From NCBI GenBank assembly GCA_046348585.1, contig JAXMDZ010000002.1, positions 248,001 through 312,000 of the forward strand: a DNA stretch of 64,000 bases. Direction: 5' to 3'. The position numbers and the translations under genes were made by a program. The stretch comes from JADZAI01 sp046348585. Its GTDB lineage: Bacteria; Pseudomonadota; Alphaproteobacteria; Micropepsales; Micropepsaceae. How positions within the stretch are numbered: the stretch's first letter is position 1; each line of letters begins with the position of its first letter. The notes under the pieces were generated by a model that ran no database searches, was not told where the DNA came from, and saw only the letters and a list, made by a program, of their open reading frames with translations. Shown one piece after another: positions 56,220-64,000 of the stretch.

Positions 56220-59200
56220 TCACTGAGGCGCGCACTGATCGGGGAACGCTTCCGCGTGGGCGGGATTGGCGCAGTCGAGCGGACACTGATCCCCGACATT
56301 GGCCGGATCGTTGCAGTCGGGCTCGGGCAGCGGCTCGGGCGTCGGTTCGGGCGTGGGCTCCGGCGTCGGCTCCTCGGTCGGCTCCGGCGTGGGTTCGGGC
56401 TCCGGCTCGGCGACCGGTTCGGGTTCCGGTTCCGGCGCCGGTTCCTCGGTCGGCTCAGGCGTCGGCTCTTCGGTCGGTTCGGGTTCGACCACAGGCTCGG
56501 GAGTCGGCTCCGGTTCGACGACCGGCTCGGGTTCCGGTTCCGGCGCCGGTTCCTCGGTCGGCTCCGGAGTCGGTTCCTCGGTCGGTTCGGGCTCGGCCAC
56601 CGGTTCGGGGGGCGGCTCGGGCTCGACGACAGGTTCCGGCTCCGGCGTGGGTTCCTCGGTCGGTTCGGCCGTGGGTTCCGGCGTCGGCTCCTCGGTCGGT
56701 TCGGCCGTGGGTTCCGGCGTCGGTTCTTCGGTCGGTTCGGCCGTGGGCTCCGGCGTCGGTTCCTCGGTCGGCTCGGCCGTGGGCTCGGGCGTCGGTTCCT
56801 CGGTCGGTTCGGCTGTCGGCTCTGCCGTGGGCTCAGCCGTCGGCTCGGGCGTCGGTTCCGGCGTCGGCTCGGTGACCAGACCTTCGGTCGCCGCCGCGCC
56901 CGGCACGCTCTGCGGGCAGGCCTCGGGATTGGCCGCCGCCTGCGCCGGATCGGCGCAATCGGCGACCGGCACCGAGTCGGGGTCCAGCGGCTGGCCGGCG
57001 TCGTCGGTGCCCTGCACCGGCGGCGCGGTCTCGACCTCGTCGGTCGCCGCCGGATCGACGGTCTCGACGGGCACCGGAGGCGCTTCGTCGGGGGTCGGCG
57101 GGGCGATGGCGGTTTCGGGCTCGGGCGGCGTGAAGCCTTCGCAGGCCAGCTGTCCGTTCTGGTTGACGATCGGCTTGCCGCCGCAATCGGCGACCGGCAG
57201 CGCGGTCGGAATCCAGGCTCCGCCCTCGTTCAGACACTCGGCCGAGAGAATGCCGCCCGAGACCGTGCCATTGCGGCAGGACGACACCCAGTCGCCCGCC
57301 GGCAACGCCTCGGCGGCGATCTCGGCGGCCTTCTCGGGGGCCAGCGGCGCGCCGTCCTCGGCGACGCCGGGCGCGAGATCGGCGACCGCCACGTCCGGCG
57401 CGAGCTGCGACGCGACGCCGGAACAGCCCAGTTCGCCGTTCTCGTTATAGATGTCGCCGTTGCACTGCGCGTAGGGCAGCGACGTCGGGTTCATCGTGCC
57501 GTCGGGCCTGGCGCAATCGGCGGTCAGGTAGTCGGCCGTCACCGCCGCGTTCTGGCAGGAGAGCTGATACGATCCGCCCGGCAGCGGCAGCGAGATCGGC
57601 AGCGGCACCGGCGGCTCGACGCCGGCGCAGGTCAGGAAGCCGCCAGTGTTGGCGATGTCGCCGGTGCAGGCGCGATAGTCGAGCGCCGCCGGCACGAAGA
57701 CGCCCGCACCGTTCGAGCATTCGGCGCTCAGCACGCCGCCCGCCGCCGAGGCGTTGCGGCAGCTCTGCTGATAGGAGCCCGGCGGAACGTCCTCCACCTC
57801 GACGACCGGGGCCGGCGGCGGCGGTTCGCAGACCAGCACGCCGTCCCTGTTGTCGACCGGCAGATCGCAGGCCGCCGCATCGATCGCGGCGGCGCGCCAG
57901 CCGCCATTGGCGGTCTGGCATTCGGCGTTCAGCACCGAGCCGTTCATCGCGGCGTTGCGGCAGCTGCGCGCCCAGCTGCCCGGCGGGAAGGCCTGGGCGG
58001 GCGGGTTGCAGGCGAGTTCGCCGTTGCGGTTCTCGACCGGGGCCGAGCACGAGCGCGTGTCGAGTTCGGTGTCGCGCCACGCGCCGCGGCCGTCGCGGCA
58101 CTGGGCGACCAGCCAGAAGCCGTCCCACGAGACGTTCCGGCAGCCGTCGACCCAGGCGCCCTGGGGCTGCTCGGGCCGCACGATGCCGCAGGTCAGATCG
58201 CCGTTGTCGTTCTCGATCGGATAGGGGCAATAGCGCACGTCGATCGAGGTATCGCGCCAGCGGCCGCGCTGGGTCCGGCATTCGGCGCTCAGCGTATAGC
58301 CGTCGAAGGTCGCCGCGCGGCAGGTGTTCGCCCAGCCGCCCGCCGGCAGCACGAAGTCGTCGGAGCGGCGGCGGTCCGGCCGCCACGAACTGTCGCAGTA
58401 GAGCTCGCCGCCATAGTTGAAGATCTCCGACGAGCAGTCGGTCCAGCGGATCTCGGCATAGCGCCATTCGCCGCGCCAGCCGATGCACTGGCCGTAGAGC
58501 CAGTCGCCATAGACCGTGACGTCGCGGCACGATTCGTACCAGGTGCCGACCGGCAGATAATAGAACTCCTCCGGCAGCGGCTCGTAATAGGGCTCGTCGT
58601 CATAGGGGTCGCGCGGCGGCGGCGCGGGGCGGCGCGGCGGCGGCGGCACGCGCACGACGACCGGATCGGGCCGCTTGTAGTCGCGGGCGCAGACCAGGCG
58701 GCCGCCGTCGTTCTCGACGCCGGTCGGGCATTTGCGCCAGTTGATCTTGGTGACCTTCCAGCGGCCGCGCCGGTCGCGGCACTCGGCCGAGAACACCGAA
58801 CCCGTCACCGAGGCGGCGCGGCATGAACGCTGCCAGCCGCCGCGCGGCGCATAGGGACGCGAGGCCGCGGTCAGCGGCACCGGCAGGTTGATGCGGGTGC
58901 GCTCGATATCCTTGTCGCAGACCAGCGTGCCGCCGATGTTCGAGATCGTGGTGCCGCACTTGCGCCAGTTGACCAGCGTGATGCGGGTGCCGCGGTTCCA
59001 GTCGGCGCAGCGCGCCGCCAGCAGATCGCCCGCCACGTCGAAGCTGTCGCAGGTCGCGGCCCACGAGCCGCGCGGCACGAAGCGCTTGCGCTCGCAGGCG
59101 AGCCTGCCGTCCGCCGCGACGCCGTAGCCGGTGCGGCAGGCGTTGTCGCGCAGCGAGGAGGCGATCCAGCGGCCGCGCGAGTCGAGGCACTCGGCCTGGA

Positions 59201-59693
59201 AATTGCCGCCCGCAATGGAGAACAGGCGGCACGAGCGCGCCCACGAGCCCATCGGGCGCTCGCCCGGCAGGTCGCAGACCAGACGGCCGTCCTTGTTGAG
59301 CAGCGCGGTCGGGCATTCGGCGACGCTGACGCGGGTCTTGCGGAAGCGGCCGTCGGTGCGGCGGCACTCCGCGCCGAGCACCCGGCCGTCGAAGACGAAG
59401 GCGCGGCAGGCGCTGGTCCACAGGCCCGCCGGCAGCGCCGAGCGGCGCACGCAGACGAGCTTGCCTTTTTCGTTGCGGATATCGCCGAGGCAGTCTGCGA
59501 CGCGGGTCAGCTTGACCGCCTTGGCCTTGCCGTTCTTGTCGCGGCAGCGCGCCGACAGCGTGCCGTCCTTGGAGACCGAGGCCTTCTCGCAGGTCTTCAG
59601 ATAGGAGCCGGGAGGAACGGCGGGCTTCGCCTCGGCGACGCCGAAGGACAGGATCGCCGCGCAGAGGGCGGCCACAGCAAGACGAAGTCGCAT
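56220..59693 (-). CDS. Secreted protein with 12 Cys-rich cyanovirin-N-like modules and a Pro/Glu/Thr repeat tail
   Basis: 1,157 residues in one frame. Signal peptide MRLRLAVAALCAAILSFGVA ending AEA. Residues about 24-338 and 376-851 hold 12 modules of roughly 50-60 residues, each of the form GSW-xx-SC-R-N, G-x-L-x-AEC, G-x-W, C, N-x-x-G-x-L-x-C. This is the cyanovirin-N homology (CVNH) half-repeat pattern, but with four Cys per module instead of two. A Pro-rich linker at about 338-375 separates modules 5 and 6. After an Ala/Pro spacer comes an EPTPEPT-type tail (about 941-1125), and short Cys motifs: DCADPAQAAANPEACPQ near 910 and two at the C-terminus. No membrane anchor or sorting signal is seen. 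CVNH domains bind glycans; lectin or wall-binding function is inference. Start ATG 59693 fits the signal peptide; the frame stays open far upstream but that part is antisense to another gene. Confidence 0.85.
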   Translation of the reverse strand: MRLRLAVAALCAAILSFGVAEAKPAVPPGSYLKTCEKASVSKDGTLSARCRDKNGKAKAVKLTRVADCLGDIRNEKGKLVCVRRSALPAGLWTSACRAFVFDGRVLGAECRRTDGRFRKTRVSVAECPTALLNKDGRLVCDLPGERPMGSWARSCRLFSIAGGNFQAECLDSRGRWIASSLRDNACRTGYGVAADGRLACERKRFVPRGSWAATCDSFDVAGDLLAARCADWNRGTRITLVNWRKCGTTISNIGGTLVCDKDIERTRINLPVPLTAASRPYAPRGGWQRSCRAASVTGSVFSAECRDRRGRWKVTKINWRKCPTGVENDGGRLVCARDYKRPDPVVVRVPPPPRRPAPPPRDPYDDEPYYEPLPEEFYYLPVGTWYESCRDVTVYGDWLYGQCIGWRGEWRYAEIRWTDCSSEIFNYGGELYCDSSWRPDRRRSDDFVLPAGGWANTCRAATFDGYTLSAECRTQRGRWRDTSIDVRYCPYPIENDNGDLTCGIVRPEQPQGAWVDGCRNVSWDGFWLVAQCRDGRGAWRDTELDTRSCSAPVENRNGELACNPPAQAFPPGSWARSCRNAAMNGSVLNAECQTANGGWRAAAIDAAACDLPVDNRDGVLVCEPPPPAPVVEVEDVPPGSYQQSCRNASAAGGVLSAECSNGAGVFVPAALDYRACTGDIANTGGFLTCAGVEPPVPLPISLPLPGGSYQLSCQNAAVTADYLTADCARPDGTMNPTSLPYAQCNGDIYNENGELGCSGVASQLAPDVAVADLAPGVAEDGAPLAPEKAAEIAAEALPAGDWVSSCRNGTVSGGILSAECLNEGGAWIPTALPVADCGGKPIVNQNGQLACEGFTPPEPETAIAPPTPDEAPPVPVETVDPAATDEVETAPPVQGTDDAGQPLDPDSVPVADCADPAQAAANPEACPQSVPGAAATEGLVTEPTPEPTPEPTAEPTAEPTAEPTEEPTPEPTAEPTEEPTPEPTAEPTEEPTPEPTAEPTEEPTPEPTAEPTEEPTPEPEPVVEPEPPPEPVAEPEPTEEPTPEPTEEPAPEPEPEPVVEPEPTPEPVVEPEPTEEPTPEPTEEPAPEPEPEPVAEPEPEPTPEPTEEPTPEPTPEPTPEPLPEPDCNDPANVGDQCPLDCANPAHAEAFPDQCAPQ
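56329..56878 (-). repeat. Tandem 36-bp coding repeats (EPTPEPTAEPTE) with a 108-bp higher-order repeat
   Basis: Exact 36-base periodicity is visible at 56665, 56701, 56737, 56773 and 56809 (plus strand unit begins TCGGCC). In 56424-56640 a longer unit recurs at 108 bases, three times 36. Copies differ mainly by synonymous third-base changes. It encodes the Pro/Glu/Thr tail of the CVNH-module protein and is a likely site of length variation. Confidence 0.9.
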
Positions 59694-59830
59694 GGACTCA
59701 AACTTTCCAGGGGGCGATGCGCGGCAACTAAGTGCAGGCCGTCCGGTTTCGCGCAAGAGGCGATCGGCGCGCGAAGCGGATTGCCGCAGCGGATTTCGGC
59801 CCGCGCCGCTGAACGCGAGGTGAATGCGAC

Positions 59831-60112
59831 TCAGCAGCAGGCCTCGGCCGCCAGCAGCGCCGCCGCCTCGCCCAGCGCGTCGATGTCGGCGGGGCCGATC
59901 TCGGCCATCGGGCGCAGGATGCGGAAGGCGATCTGCGCGGCCGGATGCAGCAGCGCGACGACCGTCGAGCGCCCGGACCCGTCCGTCCGGCCGCAGGCCT
60001 CCTCGGTCACCAGCCAGACCTCCTCGCCCTCGCCGAATCGGGCGACGGCGAGCGCCTTGATGCGGGCGGCGTGCCGCGCGGCGTGCGGCACGGTGCTCAG
60101 TTTCATCGCCAT
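59831..60112 (-). CDS. Small conserved protein of unknown function
   Basis: 93 residues from the ATG at 60112 (MAMKLSTVPHAARHAARIKA). Sequence KALAVARFGEGEEVWLVTEE, CGRTDGSGRSTVVALLHP and FRILRPMAEIGPADIDALGE resembles short alphaproteobacterial proteins often annotated as hypothetical, in which a Cys-containing loop precedes a TVVALL strand. No membrane segment. It lies between the CVNH-module gene (137 bases downstream, same strand) and the divergent VWA gene (73 bases). Codon use and GC match its neighbours. Could be unrelated to both. Confidence 0.65.
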   Translation of the reverse strand: MAMKLSTVPHAARHAARIKALAVARFGEGEEVWLVTEEACGRTDGSGRSTVVALLHPAAQIAFRILRPMAEIGPADIDALGEAAALLAAEACC

Positions 60113-60185
60113 GAGGGCGTGCTAACACGGCCGGGCGCGCGCCGGAAACGCGCCGCGACCGGATCGGGACGAGGAGCGCCGCCGC

Positions 60186-63100
60186 ATGAGAGGTCTGATC
60201 GCCGCCGCCGCATTGGCCGCCGTCCTCGCCTCGGCCGGCGCGCCCAGCGCCCAGGACGCGCCGGCGGCCGGCGCCGTGCCTGCCAACACCACGCCCGCCA
60301 CCGCCCAGCCGATCGGACTGGACGGGCGCGCCGAGGCGATCGTCGAGCGCAACGAATACGGCAACGCCGTCAGCCGCTATTACCTGCTGGAGATCGACGC
60401 CGCGTCGGCCGAGGCGCGGTTCGACGTCGTCGTCGCCAATCCGTCGAACGCCAGACTCAATCTCGAATATGTCGACGCCAACGACTACGGCATCGGCCGG
60501 GCCGACCGGGCCGAGAACGGCGAGCTGCGCCTGCGCTCCTATGTGCTGGGGCAGGGCCGCCACATGCTGCGGGTCAGCGCCCAGCTTGAGGAAGGCGATC
60601 CCCTGCCCTCCTTCACGCTCTCCTTCGAGCGCAAGGGCGTCTGGCGGCCGGGCGAGGAGCGCGAACCCAATTCCGACATCAAGCTGGAGACGGCGGCCCC
60701 GGTCGCCGCCGGCATGAAGGGCGAGATCTCGGGCGAGGACGACCGCGACTATTTCGCCCTCGACGTCACCGGGCCGCTTCAGCTCTGGACCGTCGAGGCC
60801 AAGGGCGCGGCGGTCGGCGGCCTCATCCTGACCGACGCGGGCGGGTCGGACATCAAGCGCGCCAGCGTCCCCAGCGAAGGCGGGACGACGCAATTGTGGA
60901 GCGTGCTGCTGCCGCCGGGCCTGGCGCATTTCCGCATCGCCGCCGACCCCGGCCCCTGGGAGGTGACGGCGACCCCGCAAGGCCCCGCACCGATCGAGGT
61001 GCTGGGCGGCAGCGCCGCGCCGCGCAAGCCGGGCGAAACCGACGAGGTCGAACCCAATGACGGCAAGGACCGGGCGCTGATCCTGCCGATGGGGGGCAGC
61101 CGCTCCGGCCAGATCGAGACCGGCGAGGACATCGACGTCTATCGCTTCACGCTGGACGGCGAGACGCGCGTGCGCCTCACCTTGTCGGGTCCGGCCGACC
61201 TGCGTCTGCGCTCGATCCTGACGCGGGTGAACTCCTCCTGGGAAGCGGGACGGCTGGTGGTCGCGCCGCCGCCGGAGGCCGAAGGCCCCGACGCCCCCGC
61301 CGATGCGTCGGCGTCGGCGGACTATCTGCTGCCGCAGGGCGACTATTACGTCGAGATCAAGGGCGACCGGCGCGAGAAGCGTCCCTACGAACTCGCGCTG
61401 GAACGGCTCGCCTATTTCGGCCCCGACGCCGACCTCGAACCCAACGACGACGTGCTGACGGCGAAGCCCGTGCCCGCCTCGCTCCGCCTGCAGGGCACGC
61501 TGCTCGCCGACGATGTCGACTGGTACAGGCTGCCCGATCTCGACCGTCCCTCGACGCTCACCGTCACCGCCGCCGCCGCGCCGCGCGATCTCGAACTGCG
61601 GGTCGGCATTCTGGCGATCGAGCAGCGCGCCAACGGGCCGCAGCGCTGGAGCGCCAATGACGGCGACGGCAGGCTGCAACGGGCCGAGGACGGCAAGACC
61701 TACACCATCGAGCTGCCGGCCGGGCGCGACCGCTATCTGCGCCTCGTCGGCGGACCGCCCGGCCCCTACGACCTTCAACTGGCGTTCGGCGACGGCCCCA
61801 AGCCCGTGCCGCCCGAGGACAGCCTGACCGCGACGTTGAGCGCCGACGCGCCCGCCATCGCCGCCTTCAGCGGCTGGGCGCAGCGCCTGCACGCGAAACT
61901 CACGGTGAAGAACGCCGGCGGCGCGGCGGCCGAGGCGACGCTGCGCTTCCACCTCTCGGACGACCGCTGGTCGATCGAGGGCGCGCCGGAAACGCTTTCC
62001 GTCGCGGCCGGCGCGAGCGCCGAAGCCGAGGTGACGCTGATCGCCCCCGCCATGCTCCAGGCCGGCGGTGCGGTCATCGTCAGCGCCGAGGCGCGAGCGG
62101 GCGGCGCGGCCGCCGCCGCCGAAACCTCCATCGGCGTCGACAACGACGCAGCGCCCGTCGCACCCGAACATCGCTGGCCGCTGCCGGATGCGATGCTGGG
62201 CGGCATCAACGTCGCCTGGCGGGCGCTCGGCGGTTCCGCCCCCGACTCGGCGGCGCGGCTGATCGACGGCTTCGCCACCAGCGGCACCGCCGAACGCATC
62301 GACGGCAGCGACGATCCGGCCGACATCGCCGTGCTCGACCTCGCGGGCGACGCGCCGCTGAACCTCACCGGCGTCACCGTCAACACGACCATCGGGCCGG
62401 AGATGAACAACCAGGTCCGGCGCATCGCCATCGAGACCTCGGCGGACGGCGTCGCCTACACGCGCCAGTTCGAAGGCGATGTCGGCTACCGCCAGCGCGA
62501 ATACGTCATCCCCTTCGCCGCGCCGGTCGCCGCGAAATACGTCAAGGTGCTGCCGCTGCTGCCGCAGGGCATCAGCTACGCGACGCCCGAAATCGGCGAG
62601 GTCAAGGCGTTCGCCGAACCCGGCGTCGCCGCCGCGCTCGCGCCGCAGGGCTTCAACATCGCCGACCCGCTGCTCGGCGGCTTCGTCGTCGATTTCGCCC
62701 CGTCCGACGTCGAGTTCAACCAGATCCTCACCGGCGCGGAGAGCCCGCCCGAGGCGCGCATCGAGACCGAAGCGCCGCGCACCGTATTCTGGACCGTCGG
62801 CTTCCGCGACCGGCGGGCGGCGCGGATCGCGCGGGTCGAATGGACCGACCGGACCGGCCTCGACCCCGAAAAGGCCATCGCCCGGGTGACGGTCGAAACC
62901 GCGATGGACGCGCGCGGCCCCTATGCCAAGGCCGGCGTCTGGGAACTGACGCGCGGCCCCGACGGGACGATCGCCCCCTTCGCCTTCCCGAGCCCGCTCT
63001 GGGCCCGCTATGTCCGCTTCACCGCCGAAGTGCCGCCGCCGCGCGAGAACAGCTGGGCGGTCTATCTGGCGCTGCCGCAGAAGCTGGCGATCTTCGAGGC

Positions 63101-64000
63101 CCCGCCCGGACCGGACGGCGGCTCGATCGTCGGCGAATGGGGCGAGGGCAATCCCGAAGGCCCCTACGAGCGGCTGAACCCCGCGCCGCCGCCGCAGACC
63201 GCCGCGGCGATGGCGGCCGGCGGCGCGAGCCGCGACGAGGCCCGTCCGCTGCCGCCGGACGAAGCCCGCCCCGGCCGCGTCAGCGCCGGCACGCGCGTCG
63301 ACTGGTGGGCGATCGAGGTGCCCGCCGAGGGCCAATCGCTCACCCTCACGCTCGACGGCACGCCGAGCCTCGGCGTCGTCGCCGCGCTGGAGGACGCTTC
63401 GGGCAAGGCGGTGCCGCTGGTCGTCTCCACCGACGACGGCCGCACCCGCATCGCCACCGCCAAGGTCGCGCCGGGACGCTACTACCTGCGCGTCGAGGAG
63501 CCGCCGCGCTCCATCGCCATCAGCTGGGACACCTCGGGCAGCGTCGGCCCCTATGTGCCGACCATCATCCAGTCGATCCGCGGCTTCGCACGCTTCCTGA
63601 CGCCGGGGCGCGACGAGGTGAACATGGTGCCGTTCCGCGACCCGGAATCCGTGCCGCTGCTCGAAACCTGGACGGGCGACCCGCTGACCGCCTTCTCGAC
63701 GCTCAACGCCTATAACTGGGCGGACCAGTCCTCCAACGCCGAAAGCGGCCTCATCGGTTCGCTGAAGGCGCTCGACGGACGGCCGGGCACGCGCGCCGTC
63801 ATCCTGATTACCGACTACGCGACCGGCAAATCGACCGAGATGCGGATGCAGGCGATCGGCCTGCTGCGCAAGACCGGCGCGCGGGTCTTCAACTTCGCCA
63901 TCCCCTCGGGCAGCGAGACCGACGGCGCGATCTTCGAGCGCGGGCTGATGCTGAGCTTCGCCGGCTTCTCGAACGGCACGGCGACCTATGCCGGCACGCC
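60186..64000 (+). CDS. Very large secreted PPC/discoidin/VWA-domain protein, 3' end beyond window
   Basis: At least 1,271 residues, open to the window end. Signal peptide MRGLIAAAALAAVLASAGAP ending SAQ. Three PPC-like (bacterial pre-peptidase C-terminal) domains are marked by EPN motifs: EREPNSDIKL near 157, DEVEPNDGKDRALI near 287, DADLEPNDDVL near 415, each followed by a GxI-DxDxY/F strand (SGEDDRDYFALDV; TGEDIDVYRFTLDG; LLADDVDWYRLPD). Then a CARDB/NEW3-like domain (about 549-625), an F5/8 discoidin-like region (about 715-795, NQVRRIAIETSADGVAYTRQ), a fourth PPC-like domain (about 1012-1098), and from about 1105 a VWA domain with the MIDAS motif SWDTSGSVG and ILITDYATG. Probably a cell-surface or extracellular adhesion/assembly protein. 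Divergent from the 93-residue gene; start ATG 60186. Confidence 0.85.
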   Translation, partial: MRGLIAAAALAAVLASAGAPSAQDAPAAGAVPANTTPATAQPIGLDGRAEAIVERNEYGNAVSRYYLLEIDAASAEARFDVVVANPSNARLNLEYVDANDYGIGRADRAENGELRLRSYVLGQGRHMLRVSAQLEEGDPLPSFTLSFERKGVWRPGEEREPNSDIKLETAAPVAAGMKGEISGEDDRDYFALDVTGPLQLWTVEAKGAAVGGLILTDAGGSDIKRASVPSEGGTTQLWSVLLPPGLAHFRIAADPGPWEVTATPQGPAPIEVLGGSAAPRKPGETDEVEPNDGKDRALILPMGGSRSGQIETGEDIDVYRFTLDGETRVRLTLSGPADLRLRSILTRVNSSWEAGRLVVAPPPEAEGPDAPADASASADYLLPQGDYYVEIKGDRREKRPYELALERLAYFGPDADLEPNDDVLTAKPVPASLRLQGTLLADDVDWYRLPDLDRPSTLTVTAAAAPRDLELRVGILAIEQRANGPQRWSANDGDGRLQRAEDGKTYTIELPAGRDRYLRLVGGPPGPYDLQLAFGDGPKPVPPEDSLTATLSADAPAIAAFSGWAQRLHAKLTVKNAGGAAAEATLRFHLSDDRWSIEGAPETLSVAAGASAEAEVTLIAPAMLQAGGAVIVSAEARAGGAAAAAETSIGVDNDAAPVAPEHRWPLPDAMLGGINVAWRALGGSAPDSAARLIDGFATSGTAERIDGSDDPADIAVLDLAGDAPLNLTGVTVNTTIGPEMNNQVRRIAIETSADGVAYTRQFEGDVGYRQREYVIPFAAPVAAKYVKVLPLLPQGISYATPEIGEVKAFAEPGVAAALAPQGFNIADPLLGGFVVDFAPSDVEFNQILTGAESPPEARIETEAPRTVFWTVGFRDRRAARIARVEWTDRTGLDPEKAIARVTVETAMDARGPYAKAGVWELTRGPDGTIAPFAFPSPLWARYVRFTAEVPPPRENSWAVYLALPQKLAIFEAPPGPDGGSIVGEWGEGNPEGPYERLNPAPPPQTAAAMAAGGASRDEARPLPPDEARPGRVSAGTRVDWWAIEVPAEGQSLTLTLDGTPSLGVVAALEDASGKAVPLVVSTDDGRTRIATAKVAPGRYYLRVEEPPRSIAISWDTSGSVGPYVPTIIQSIRGFARFLTPGRDEVNMVPFRDPESVPLLETWTGDPLTAFSTLNAYNWADQSSNAESGLIGSLKALDGRPGTRAVILITDYATGKSTEMRMQAIGLLRKTGARVFNFAIPSGSETDGAIFERGLMLSFAGFSNGTATYAGT

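Noticed and set aside
56629..56844. Possible CRISPR array from evenly spaced repeats
   Set aside because: Repeats are contiguous with no unique spacers and are in frame in a coding region.
56299..57450. 383-codon plus-strand frame of GSGVGSGVGS repeats
   Set aside because: Mirror translation of the 36-bp repeats; no independent coding signal.
55365..58826. 1,153-codon plus-strand open frame rich in RRFGRGLRRRLLG-like sequence
   Set aside because: It is the antisense of the Pro/Glu/Thr repeat and CVNH modules; high GC keeps the complementary frame open.
59694..63335. In-frame upstream extension of the CVNH-module gene (open frame of 2,371 codons in total on the minus strand)
   Set aside because: The extension is antisense to the VWA gene and the 93-residue gene, has Arg/Gly/Asp low complexity and no domain; the ATG at 59693 starts a proper signal peptide.

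Overview
The window is a very GC-rich chromosomal stretch from an alphaproteobacterium. The evidence is a GcrA cell-cycle regulator with clustered GANTC sites upstream, a TipF-like EAL protein, a CIRCE-controlled groESL operon, the ileS-lspA-DUF3035-M16-M16 gene order, a short Pgi, the endonuclease-type MutL motif, and a REP-like palindrome of a kind common in this class. I cannot place it to family. No rRNA, tRNA, CRISPR array, phage or transposase gene was seen.

Sequence quality changes in blocks. In about 1-17,500 and 36,300-52,550 nearly every recognisable gene is broken by several small indels and some substitutions, yet each can be read as a complete conserved protein by hopping frames. 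In about 17,600-36,250 and 52,560-64,000 every gene is one clean frame. I read the broken genes as real, intact genes hit by consensus errors and annotate them as CDS with approximate internal frames.

Layout, left to right. 1-4,100: 3' part of xseA, a DUF2892 membrane protein and a Crp/Fnr regulator (minus strand), then purD (plus) and an ankyrin-repeat gene (minus). 4,200-8,030: two tandem APH/ACAD10-type phosphotransferases and a PAS-PAS histidine kinase. 8,040-11,470: a small membrane protein, an acyl-CoA dehydrogenase with a divergent LysR regulator, and tadA. 11,540-13,110: rluB-rsmD. 13,115-26,690 (all minus): a dense housekeeping run of tipF-like, HAD phosphatase, MaoC hydratase, ribF, ileS, lspA, DUF3035 lipoprotein, two M16 peptidases, pgi and mutL, many with 4-nt start/stop overlaps. 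26,800-36,200: glutathione peroxidase, SDR, DSD1-type PLP aldolase with a phosphofructokinase, DUF4344 metallopeptidase, acetylpolyamine amidohydrolase, groES-groEL, and a TetR regulator with a SnoaL-like gene. 36,270-48,740: beta-carbonic anhydrase overlapping kynA, a PQQ/haem alcohol dehydrogenase, a TRIC-type channel, a PiuC-like dioxygenase divergent from imelysin and DUF1111 di-haem protein (probable iron locus), DUF1345, DUF2237, LOG-family and DUF885 genes. 48,740-52,540: argD-argF-hslO and gcrA. 52,560-56,100: dienelactone hydrolase, phoR, phoU, phoB without pst genes.

The most unusual part is the right end. A secreted 1,157-residue protein (56,220-59,693) consists of 12 cysteine-rich modules resembling cyanovirin-N half-repeats, followed by a Pro/Glu/Thr tail encoded by a 36-bp tandem repeat. 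A short conserved gene separates it from a divergently transcribed, very large secreted protein with PPC-like domains, a discoidin-like region and a von Willebrand A domain, which runs off the window end. I propose these as a candidate extracellular or envelope adhesion/recognition locus; this is inference.
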